Of a DNA stretch of 64,000 bases, positions 13,001-22,700 are shown one piece after another. The notes below the pieces were generated by a model. It was not told where the DNA came from. It saw only the letters and a list, made by a program, of their open reading frames with translations, and made no database searches. This DNA is from Nautilus pompilius (lineage: Eukaryota > Mollusca > Cephalopoda > Nautilida > Nautilidae), in the NCBI GenBank assembly GCA_018389105.1, contig JACATO010002137.1, positions 434,001 to 498,000 of the forward strand, in the 5' to 3' direction. Each line of letters opens with the position of its first letter. Positions within the stretch are counted from its first letter, which is position 1. The position numbers were made by a program, and so were the translations under genes.

Positions 13001-15683
13001 GGTCATACACACTCCAGGCCTCAGCACCCTGGGTCATACACACTCCAGGCCTCAGCACCCAGGGTCATACACACTCCAGGCCTCAGCACCCTGGCTCATA
13101 CACACTCCAGGCCTCAGCACCCTGGGTCATACACACTCCAGGCCTCAGCACCCTGGCTCATACACACTCCAGACCTCAGCACCCTGGGTCATACACACTC
13201 CAGGCCTCAGCACCCTGGCTCATACACACTCCAGACCTCAGCACCCTGGGTCATACACACTCCAGGCCTCAGCACCCTGGCTCATACACACTCCAGACCT
13301 CAGCACCCAGGGTCATACACACTCCAGGCCTCAGTACCCTGGCTCATACACACTCCAGACCTCAGCACCCTGGGTCATACACACTCCAGGCCTGAGCACC
13401 CTGGGCCATACACACTCCAGGCCTCAGCACCCTGGGTCATACACACTCCAGGCCTCAGCACCCTGGCTCATACACACTCCAGGCCTCAGCACCCTGGCTC
13501 ATACACACTCCAGGCCTCAGCACCCTGGCTCATACACACTCCAGGCCTCAGTACCCTGGGCCATACACACTTCAGGCCTCAGCACCCTGGGTCATACACA
13601 CTCCAGGCCTCAGCACCCTGGCTCATACACACTCCAGACCTCAGCACCCTGGGTCATACACACTTCAGGCCTCAGCACCCTGGCTCATACACACTCCAGG
13701 CCTCAGTACCCAGGGTCATACACACTCCAGGCCTCAGTACCCAGGGTCATACACACTCCAGGCCTCAGCACCCTGGCTCATACACACTCCAGACCTCAGC
13801 ACCCAGGGTCATACACACTCCAGGCCTCAGTACCCTGGCTCATACACACTCCAGACCTCAGCACCCTGGGTCATACACACTCCAGGCCTGAGCACCCTGG
13901 CTCATACACACTCCAGACCTCAGCACCCTGGGTCATACACACTCCAGGCCTGAGCACCCTGGCTCATACACACTCCAGACCTCAGCACCCTGGGTCATAC
14001 ACACTCCAGGCCTCAGCACCCTGGCTCATACACACTCCAGACCTCAGCACCCAGGGTCATACACACTCCAGGCCTCAGTACCCTGGCTCATACACACTCC
14101 AGACCTCAGCACCCTGGGTCATACACACTCCAGGCCTGAGCACCCTGGCTCATACACACTCCAGACCTCAGCACCCTGGGTCATACACACTCCAGGCCTG
14201 AGCACCCTGGCTCATACACACTCCAGACCTCAGCACCCTGGGTCATACACACTTCAGGCCTCAGCACCCTGGCTCATACACACTCCAGGCCTCAGTACCC
14301 AGGGTCATACACACTCCAGGCCTCAGCACCCTGGCTCATACACACTCCAGACCTCAGCACCCAGGGTCATACACACTCCAGGCCTCAGTACCCTGGGTCA
14401 TACACACTCCAGGCCTCAGTACCCTAGGTCATACACACTCCAGGCCTCAGCACCCTGGGTCATACACACTCCAGGCCTCAGTACCCTGGGTCATACACAC
14501 TCCAGGCCTCAGTACCCTGGCTCATACACACTCCAGGCCTCAGTACCCTGGCTCATACACACTCCAGGCCTCAGTACCCTGGGTCATACACACTCCAGGC
14601 CTCAGTACCCTGGCTCATACACACTCCAGGCCTCAGTACCCTGGCTCATACACACTCCAGACCTCAGCACCCTGGCTCATACACACTCCAGGCCTCAGTA
14701 CCCTGGGCCATACACACTTCAGGCCTCAGCACCCTGGGTCATACACACTCCAGGCCTCAGTACCCTGGGTCATACACACTCCAGGCCTCAGTACCCTGGG
14801 TCATACACACTCCAGGCCTCAGCACCCTGGGTCATACACGCTCCAGACCTCAGCACCCAGGGTCATACACACTCCAGACCTCAGCACCCTGGCTCATACA
14901 CACTCCAGGCCTCAGCACCCTGGGTCATACACACTCCAGACCTCAGCACCCTGGCTCATACACGCTCCAGACCTCAGCACCCAGGGTCATACACACTCCA
15001 GACCTCAGCACCCTGGCTCATACACACTCCAGGTGTCAGCACCCTGGCTCATACACACTCCAGGCCTCAGCACCCTGGCTCATACACGCTCCAGACCTCA
15101 GCACCCAGGGTCATACACACTCCAGACCTCAGCACCCTGGCTCATACACGCTCCAGACCTCAGCACCCAGGGTCATACACACTCCAGACCTCAGCACCCT
15201 GGCTCATACACACTCCAGGTGTCAGCACCCTAGGTCATACACACTCCAGGCCTCAGTACCCTGGCTCATACACACTCCAGACCTCAGCACCCTGGCTCAT
15301 ACACACTTCAGGCCTCAGCACCCTGGGTCATACACACTCCAGGCCTCAGCACCCTGGCTCATACACACTCCAGACCTCAGCACCCAGGGTCATACACACT
15401 CCAGGCCTCAGCCTGTGCTGAGTACTATAAGCTATGATGGGTAGTCGGGCACAGCGAGTCAATGTAATACTGAACGAAGCAGACGGACGGACGGACTGAC
15501 CCCTTGCCCGACCCCCAGGGGCCGGAGCCTCACCTGGTACCTGGTCGGGCCTCCCTGCCGGTCCACGAAGTAGTTTCCTCCGTCGGGGCCGGTCGTCGTC
15601 ATGGACGCCCCGAATGGTCGTTGCGGCCGCGCGTATGCGCGTGGGATGCCAATCAGTTGATCAGCACTCATAGCGCTCGCCAT
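913..15683 (-). CDS. NIPAL2: NIPA-like magnesium transporter (NIPAL2/NIPAL3 type), 5' part, six exons
   Basis: Multi-pass membrane protein of the NIPA/SLC57 family, whose members are proposed Mg2+ transporters at the plasma or internal membranes. Six exons join in frame on the minus strand: 15534-15683, 8647-8715, 6481-6652, 5096-5155, 2052-2104 and 913-981, all with AG/GT borders and matching phases (0,0,1,1,0,0), giving 191 codons. Family signatures are the TM1 segment ending SISLNIQ, the conserved GEIGNFSAYGYAPASLVAPLG stretch of TM2, FLKEKI in the following segment, and IVGACLLVTF of TM4. The N-terminus (about 50 residues) is poorly conserved, as is usual in the family. The remaining C-terminal transmembrane segments are not in the window, so the gene runs off the left edge. 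Its start lies head to head with the thioesterase gene. Assignment to NIPAL2 rather than NIPAL3 is by overall look only; the family assignment is secure. Confidence 0.85.
2052..2104 (-). CDS. NIPAL2: NIPAL exon 5
   Basis: 53 bp, phase 1 in and 0 out, acceptor TTCCAG and donor GTAAGA. Encodes a hydrophobic helix GSVLAIVGACLLVTFSSK, equivalent to the family's G-x-x-LLVTF helix. Confidence 0.8.
3720..4740 (-). pseudogene. Degenerate Tc1-like transposase
   Basis: Read on the minus strand across several frames, this shows the order of a Tc1 transposase: an N-terminal helix-turn-helix region near 4740-4480, the HGTIH/VLNRLH segment near 4440-4400, a FTDEIQFSVANG segment near 4285-4250 (family: SDES-F), ERNLGEVVEISLIG near 4180-4145, then LLQQDIS and QEQQTDVMLWPALAENTWDVLG near 4040-3910 (family: QDNA-P, PDLNPIEH-WD). 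Frameshifts and stops break it everywhere, and two of the catalytic acidic regions are altered. No terminal inverted repeats were found. It lies in the NIPAL intron between the exons at 2052 and 5096. Confidence 0.8.
5096..5155 (-). CDS. NIPAL2: NIPAL exon 4
   Basis: 60 bp, phase 1 in and out, acceptor TTAAAG and donor GTAAGG. Encodes ANMFLAAAFLKEKIRPEHLF, matching the family's conserved helix followed by FLKE. Confidence 0.85.
6481..6652 (-). CDS. NIPAL2: NIPAL exon 3 (loop and TM2)
   Basis: 172 bp, phase 0 in and 1 out, acceptor CTCCAG and donor GTAAGC. Begins KYSHIK directly after TM1, then the WWLGLLLMGLGE helix and the APASLVAPLG motif. This is the strongest family match in the gene. 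Confidence 0.9.
7620..8090 (+). pseudogene. Mariner/Tc1-superfamily transposase relic
   Basis: Around 7690-7790 the plus strand reads SSIPWPSRSPDLTVCDKSLW, the conserved block that carries the third catalytic Asp in Tc1/mariner-type transposases (family: WPPRSPDLTP-D-FLWG). The residues before it resemble the usual text but no start or complete frame remains. Sequence to about 8090 continues without obvious homology. It sits in the NIPAL intron between exons at 6652 and 8647. Confidence 0.6.
8647..8715 (-). CDS. NIPAL2: NIPAL exon 2 (TM1)
   Basis: 69 bp, phase 0 at both ends, acceptor CACAG and donor GTAAGT. Encodes 23 residues that form the first membrane helix, ending in the family-typical SISLNIQ. 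Confidence 0.85.
8820..11390. other. NIPAL intron 1, non-repetitive portion
   Basis: AT-rich intronic DNA with no gene-like stretch. It contains an (AC)n-(AT)n microsatellite at about 10003-10034. A weak tRNA-like piece near 8870-8900 could be a SINE fragment. Confidence 0.5.
10003..10034. repeat. (AC)n(AT)n microsatellite
   Basis: A run of AC dinucleotides switches directly to AT dinucleotides, a compound dinucleotide repeat. Confidence 0.95.
11393..15412 (+). repeat. 31-bp minisatellite array, about 130 copies
   Basis: Tandem array of a 31-bp unit of the form CTCAGCACCCTGGGTCATAC followed by ACACTCCAGGC. Copies vary at a few fixed positions: GGGTCAT/GGCTCAT, GGCCTC/GACCTC, CAGCACC/CAGTACC, CACCCTGG/CACCCAGG, and CTGAGC in place of CTCAGC. 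Two 24-bp copies lacking seven bases lie near 12177 and 12325, about 148 bp apart, which marks a multi-unit duplication inside the array. Around 13870-14220 a 62-bp dimer is repeated. The unit lacks stop codons in all three forward frames, so it creates long artificial repeat ORFs (one of 688 codons). The array lies in intron 1 of NIPAL, about 120 bp from the exon 1 donor. Confidence 0.98.
15534..15683 (-). CDS. NIPAL2: NIPAL exon 1 (start codon exon)
   Basis: Encodes the first 50 residues, starting at the ATG at 15681-15683 and ending TRYQ before the donor GTGAGG. A second in-frame ATG at 15669-15671 (MSADQ) could also serve. The exon is GC-rich and CpG-rich, as expected next to a promoter. 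Its phase-0 end fits the acceptor of the exon at 8647-8715. No homology shows in this segment, so it is assigned by position, phase and the following TM1 exon. Confidence 0.7.
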
Positions 15684-16079
15684 TTAATTGCTCCGCCACA
15701 CCATGTCGTTTGCGGTAGCTCCGGGGGGAACGGACAGGGAGAGACGACGAGGCCTTCCTCACCCGCAGCGGTCGGTCATTTCCACCGGAACCCATGATGG
15801 CCGCCACTGCGCAGGCGCCGCGCGGCCCAAACTCCGTGACTCACTGCGCATGCCCGCCTCCCGGTCCCCCCCTCCTCCTCCTCCTCCTGCCACCACCACC
15901 ACCACTACTGCTGCTTCTGCTGCTGTTGTTAACAATAACAACACTACCGACTTCACCCCAGGTTGATCTGGCTTCGCCCTGGTTCCAGTGTTTTAGATGA
16001 AGCTTTTCCCTTCTGTCTCTGAGTCACTGGCAGACGTTGATTGATCCGACCCGGTCCGGTCCGGTCGTTGTCACTGTGT
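15684..16079. promoter_or_regulatory. Bidirectional CpG-rich promoter between NIPAL and LYPLA
   Basis: The two start codons face away from each other 396 bp apart. The interval is rich in CpG, unlike the surrounding AT-rich DNA, and holds NRF1-like motifs TGCGCAGGCGCC at 15808-15819 and TGCGCATGCCCG at 15845-15856, plus a YY1-like ATGGCCGCC near 15796. No TATA box is evident. A decayed trinucleotide tract (CCT, ACC, CTG, AAC units) fills 15866-15949. Confidence 0.75.
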
Positions 16080-16190
16080 ATGGGCGCCAGCTCATCACAT
16101 CCCTCCTCCTCCTCCTCCTCCTCGCTGATGTCGTCCTCTCGAGCCTTCCGACAGACCGTGCTGCCGGCCGTCTCCAAGCACACGGCCACG
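16080..16190 (+). CDS. LYPLA1: LYPLA exon 1
   Basis: Phase-0 exon ending HTAT before GTGAGT. Two in-frame ATGs exist: 16080 (MGASSS, serine-rich) and 16128 (MSSSRAF). The second gives a length closer to the usual family N-terminus. The first would expose Gly2 followed by Ser6. Confidence 0.75.
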
Positions 16191-16680
16191 GTGAGTAAAC
16201 TAAACTAGGGGGGGGGGACCGGCCCGTGCTGCCCCGATATCCGTCTTCGCCCCCCCCCCGTCGGGGGAAACAAGACGCTCCCTCCCCATCATTGGGGGGG
16301 GGAACTCCTTCCTCCGGCACCACCCGAGTCAGATCCATCTTACCAACCCCAGCCCTCATCACCATCAGGGAAAATGGTTGTCGCTGCTGAGCTGATGATG
16401 ACCAATGCTAGGCGTAAAGAGGTTTGGGATGTGGGATGAGACGCTGGCGAGAAGAAGAGCAGAGGAAGGGAGGGTTCAGTTGTTAGGTGAGGGCCACCAG
16501 CAGCACTGGCTGAGACTGGGAGGGGGGGGGGAGAAGAGTAAAACACTTTGTGAAGGTCAGGATGAGTGGAAAACGTTCAGGTCCAGGGGGAAACACCGAT
16601 GACAGATGTAGTTCTCTCTCAAAGATAAACACCCTGGTTTGCTTATTTCAGCCTCTTAAAAAGGTCCTTGATACTATCCC

Positions 16681-16719
<39 letters not shown>

Positions 16720-19700
16720 TAGCCTAATTTATTGAATAGTGAGGAAATATCATGCATGTATGTTTCTACCACCAGTTTGCTTGCTTTGTAACTTTGTACA
16801 TTTAATCAGTCATTTTACCTTTTGCTGTTTCTGTCTTCTGTTTCAGGTGATCTTTCTTCATGGTTTAGGAGACACAGGGTAAGTAATTAAAAAACAAAAA
16901 TTCTCTAGCTAATTTATGAGAGTGCTTCCAGAATTCTAGTGCTTATCATTGCTTTAAGACTTATTTCAGCTGGTGATAATTTAGTGTCAAAGTAGAGTTA
17001 TCTGGTGGTTTTTTTTTAACACCTGTATTATCACAAGGATAGAAATGAGAAAGAAGTTGAAACTACCCAAAATGATTTGATTTGAAATCGCCTTTAAGCT
17101 TCCCTTCAGGGGGGGGAGGAACCCAGACTTTAATCAGGCACACCTGTGCAGTAGCAGCTAAGCTCATTGTTGAGTCATGGTCACCTTGTATCCTTAACCG
17201 ATTAGAGGGACATATCACCAAAGTAATGTTGAGGAAACTACTTATATTACACTTCCAGCTTCATAGATCACCCTGCGGCAGAAGAAAGGGAAATGGCACG
17301 AAAATCACACCATGCTGCTCCTTACTACATACGGCTAGATCAACAGAAGATTAGAAAGAAAGAAAAATTAAAATCAAGACAGCAGCATTAATATGGCTAT
17401 CAAACTACTTTTTACTGACAATTGTAACTCTGGTGGTTGCCAAAAAAAATAAAAAAAAAGCTATTTTGGACGTATGGCTGAAATGACACGGCCATAATTG
17501 TAACTTCCTGCCTTCCCCTCTCCAGGTTTTAGTCGAACATCCTCTAGTGTTTGCCCAGCATTCAGTTACTAAAAGCCATGATACGAATTAAATGTTGGCT
17601 GCTATTGTAATTTTTTAAAAAAAACTTTATCTTATTTATTTGGATGTCCAACAAAAGCTTTTGGAGGGGTTAACTTTGTGGGAGTATGTTCTATCCTTTG
17701 CTGGTTACCCATAAATTGTATATGATGATTCTAGAGAGGGGCTATGTTGGTTTATGGGTGGATGGAATGAGTTAAAGGTCTGTAAGTTTCTATTCTAACA
17801 TTTTAAATGTGTCACTGCATTATTTAGAGTGGTAGTTTTGATTTTCTAAAATGTTATTTATTGCTTTGTACGTGTACACAGGAGATATGATAAAACATGA
17901 ATTTTGGCTATGCAATCATGATTGCACATTAAATTATCTCCTTCATAGCAGCAAATTAATTCTCTATAAACCATCTGAGGTGCATTTTCAACCCACTACC
18001 CTTCAAATCTAGTATTAATCAGGACAGGATGAGCCATGATGGCTATGTGACAAACAGTGCCTTCCTTGTTAAAATAACTTTTTGTATTGCCAAGTCTGCA
18101 TATCATTCCAACCTCGCTTGTTTTGCATTATGAGCATGTTAAATAAGTATACATCCAGTTCAATACAGTTACTGTCCAGAGTTTCTGGGCTGGTGATATA
18201 AGTAAGGTGAAAAAACTGATGTGGTATATTGAGGGTTAAGAACTTTGTTCTTGTTGTTTATAAAAGTCTGTGTGTCTCAGTTGATCAACCCTTTAGGTAT
18301 TCTATGTGAAACTAGAAATATAGCTTGTCAGAGTTCTTTCAACTTTTTATTGTAAGTTCTAAAGTTGAAATTCAATTTTCTTTCCAGAGATGGATGGAAA
18401 TTTGCATTTGAGCAAATCCGGATGCCATACATCAAATATATCTTTCCAACAGCGTGAGTTGTTAATGTTTCTTTAATATTAATATTGACAGCTGGACACT
18501 GTAACAGAAAATTCAATAAAAAGGGTAAACCTGCAACTCCCGAGTCTGAATGAGTAAATATATAAATTTAAGCTGGAGTGGTTGGATTTTGCTACTGGAG
18601 CAGCAGTAGAGATCTAGTAATCCATTCTCTTACATAAGACTACAAGTATATTTTTCAATCATTTAGTGCATAGGCATTTCAGAGAAACATCTTAGACTTT
18701 GTGGCATCTTGACCACACACGTTCTTGTGATCAGGAGTAACTCTAGATTTCTACAGAAGCCTTTAGAAAATCATCCAGCTTAATCTGTTGATAAATGATG
18801 AATGGCTGTTGCACTTTCAATTTAGATATCTAAAATTCCTCCATTATTTCACCTTAAGTACCAATAAAATCTGAATCTGAATGGAAAATAACAGCTTGCC
18901 ATTACTTTAGCAACCTGTTTTTGAGTAGAAATTTACTGTTTTGTTATTGTTATATATTTCAGCAGCATTTTTTCTTTCCAAAAAGTCTTTTAATGTAGTC
19001 ACCATGAATGAGTGTGCCACACACTTCTTTAAACAGTGATTTGGTCATCTCTACCTAGTATAAGAATGACAATGACTTTATAAAAGGTCATTTGGTTCTT
19101 ACAAGTCACAAGATGGCTACAAATTTTTGTTTTTTTGTGAGTCATTCAGAACAGTATGCTTGGCTCTGTATGTTCATTTGCCCAAGTGTATGGCCATAGG
19201 GCCCACCTGACTCACTTGAAGTGAAATAAGTCAAAATGATTGATGCATGTCTGTTCACAGAAGACTTTAACAAGAAAAGAAAAAAAAAAAGAGAGGGGGG
19301 GTCAGAAAAATTTATACAGCTTCAAATGGATGTATTTATTTACTTTATTATACTAAGCAAACCAAAAAATAGCAGTTTATTTAAATAAAGTGTTTTGTAT
19401 AAGTGGCACTCTCTTTTCAGTTTGTAGATAATTTCTACAGTCGAGAGAACAATGGATGTAACCAGGTTTGCATTAAAGAGAGAATCGTGGGTGGGGGTAG
19501 AGATCTCATCCACAGTTTGTATCGAACAAGATTTTAAAGAAAAGGAGTTTCCATATCTTCCCTTACTGTAATGAGTCATGATTTGTTAATGAGAAAGGCA
19601 CAGGTTTGCATTTCCTCAACCTCTGAGCGATAAAAGGAGGCTAGTTCATACGCGCTAATGTTCGCTATTCAGTTTTTTATATATATAAAAAAACTCAATT

Positions 19701-22700
19701 TACAATGATTAACACTTAACATTGTGAGACTGTCTTTATTGGGTGTAAAGAGGTTACTTCATAATATCCCTGCTTCTTATATTAGTTTTCCATTTATAAA
19801 TTGAATGCATTTCAAGTTAAAATAACACATCACCTACTACTGTCCCATCAGTCTGTGACAGGCGAATCTGGCCAATTCAGCATTCGGCCATGTTATTGTC
19901 TCCTTTCTGGAATCATCAGTGGAAGTTTCCTCGAATCACCCCTTATTCCATAATATCTGTTATGGAAGTTTAAATGCATGACATGGATGTTATTTTTAAC
20001 ATTTTTAGAAATTCAGACAAGTTTGGTATAACTATTATACTGTTTTAACTGCTACTCTTGAAATTGGCTGTTTTCAGTCTTAGTTCAGTATTATTGTTAA
20101 TTGTGTCTTCATCATCATTTAATAGCTAATTGAATGACCAGATTTTGTTGTTTTCTTGAGTTTGAATCCCAGTCAGAACCAAGTTGGTTTGGCATGGTTC
20201 CTTCTCACTCTTCTTTACCAGATGGCCACGAGTTTCCTCCCACATCTGAAAAACAGAGTTCTAGTAGGGGTTTTTTTGCTATGCTTGTTTGTTTGCAAAA
20301 TATGCTGGTGATAATTATTGTCTTCAAAGGACTTAGGCCACCCACCAAGTCCCTACTATTCTCAGCCCAGGATGCAATGCTAAGGCCACTTATGCTTCTT
20401 GTGAAATCTCATAGTGGCATTCAGACAGACTTTAAGTTTACGAATAGTAATTCACTTCTTGGACCTACCCATTGTCAGACTATTGATGATGTTGGTTAAG
20501 TCACTGCTGGTGCAAAATAGCTTGTTTTAAAAATATGATAAATATTTGTTACTAACTGCAAAGGATTGTGTTTTGTCTTACTTTTCTTTATGTTTAGAGG
20601 GTTATCTGCCTTTAGTTCAGCTAAAGTCCATTAGGGTCACCATCAGTCTGTTTCTGTTTTGTTTTTTAGTACAAAATGTTAACTCTTGTAATAAATGATT
20701 AAACATGTATAGCATCTGGTGATCTGCTTCCAAAATGAGACGACAACCCGTGGAATTTAGGTTACAAAGAATCTTCACATGTGTACAGCAAACAAGATGT
20801 TCATATTCAGCTCCATGAACAAAGCAGATTTAATGTCAGTACTGAATGATGCAAAAATAGTCACTGAGTTTAGAATCAGTTAGAGGAAGAATAGTACAAA
20901 TTGTTATATTGAGGTAGAGAAATATAAAGTTTAGCATATCAAAATGTTCAGAGTTTAGCAACATAAGCCAGATTTTCTTCCTGTTCTCCTGATGCCTGTT
21001 GAACTAATTTGATGTGACATCGTGATGCCATTAGCCTCTTGTTCTACTTTTTATAGTATGAGGTGTAAATCTGATAATGTGGTGATAATAATGGTCACTG
21101 AAGCTCACCATTTACATATTAAATGTGAGCACCTGGATGCATGAATTTGTTTATAATGTAGGAGCTGCTGCCTGAGTTTTAGCAGTGGTGCAACCTGGCA
21201 CCAAGGAAGCTATGAAAAAACTAGGCCAATTACTACCTAAACTGCCAAAACTATTACCCCAGAAAGCAGTCCACCAACTGGCGAACAACTGAGTATTTAC
21301 TTGGAGTAAGTGAACATGCCCCAGCCCATGTGCATCCTCTTGCTAATAATATGATATAGTTTAGGCTTGAACAGTAGGGAAAGGAGACAAATGTTCTCAG
21401 CATTGCTTCTTGGGCCGAGAATAGTAAGTACTTAGTGGGTGGCTGGGTCCTTCCAAGATAGTGATTTGCATTAGGTAAAGTAGGGTTCATGACATTTGTC
21501 AAATTGAAACAGAAAAGTGCAGAATTTCTTCGTATTACATAAAATACAACCTGAAGGTCATGAACTCTTACAACCTTTTCTAACAACCTTGGTTTTGCTT
21601 TATGCTAGTGAAAATTTCTTTTGTCAAAAGAGCTGCACTGGTGATTTGTTGTCTTTTAAAATTTTTTTACCTCAATTATTCTGATTAACACTTTTTTCCC
21701 CCTTCCTTTATAGGCATAAAATACAAGTTTCAATTAATGATGGGCTGTGTATGAATTCTTGGTAAGTACAAGGAGAACATCCACCTTAAAATACCACACT
21801 AACTTGACAATTGCATGCTTGTAAATAGAATTCTTGTTGTCTGTTTGCTAATTATAATAATTAATAAAATATTATAGAAAACTTCTCAGCTTTATTAGTC
21901 CATGGATTTCATTTCTTCATGTTAATGGGGGAATGATAGCACGAGTTCTACTGGCATGGCAGCCAGCATTGGGTGAAGCCAACATGGCACTGTAAGCAGC
22001 TGGCATGCTGTTCATCTTTGCTGTCTGCTTTTCCTCATGTTTCCTACTTTATATATTTTAGTCCTTTGAGTCAACAGCATCTGATGGTAGTCTATGCTTA
22101 CTACATCCTGGAATTGTGTACACAATCTAAGAGATAATAGTAGGTCTGCACAGTCTTTGCGAAAACCATGCCAACAATTCTGGTGCAGTGCTTTAGCACT
22201 GAAGCCCGATCAGAATTTCAAGAAGACACACCACCCTGGTTTTCCAAGAACAGGCTAAATAAAAATCTCTTGGCTGAATCCTACCTTCTCCAGATAGACA
22301 AGGCAATTCCTTAATTGGAGTGTTTCACTAGCAACAGCAGTAGATCTGTTTCAAAATTTGTGGACTAGTTCAGAATCAGAAGATTGCTAAACAGGAAAAA
22401 CCGCAGCTGAGGTTTTCTGAGAACTGGTCATATTTTCTGGAAGTATTGGCTGGACCCCCTACCATACCATTTTGAATTTCTCAGTTTTGAAGTTATTGGC
22501 TTCAGCAATCCCCAGGTTGAGCAACATGTAGTTTTAAAATACCGTGTTTTCAGTAGATTCAATCACCTTATTGATTGCAGTATCCTCAGGAGAAACAGTA
22601 GTTAGTGTCAGGTTTTGTTCAGTTTATTCCCACGTTTAAAAATCGATGAATTCTAGTAAAGATTTCTCTGCCAAAGTTGGAAGTGCCAGGCCATGACATA

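Noticed and set aside
11329-13395. 688-codon repeat-protein ORF
   Set aside because: It is a by-product of the 31-bp minisatellite, which is open in all forward frames; there is no start context or splice support, and it lies antisense in NIPAL intron 1.
15459-15533. Continuation of the NIPAL first ORF to 15459
   Set aside because: A clear GTGAGG donor after TRYQ and an in-phase TM1 exon make the extension intronic.
20134-20499. 121-codon forward ORF in LYPLA intron 3
   Set aside because: It covers a SINE copy and its tail and has no protein similarity.
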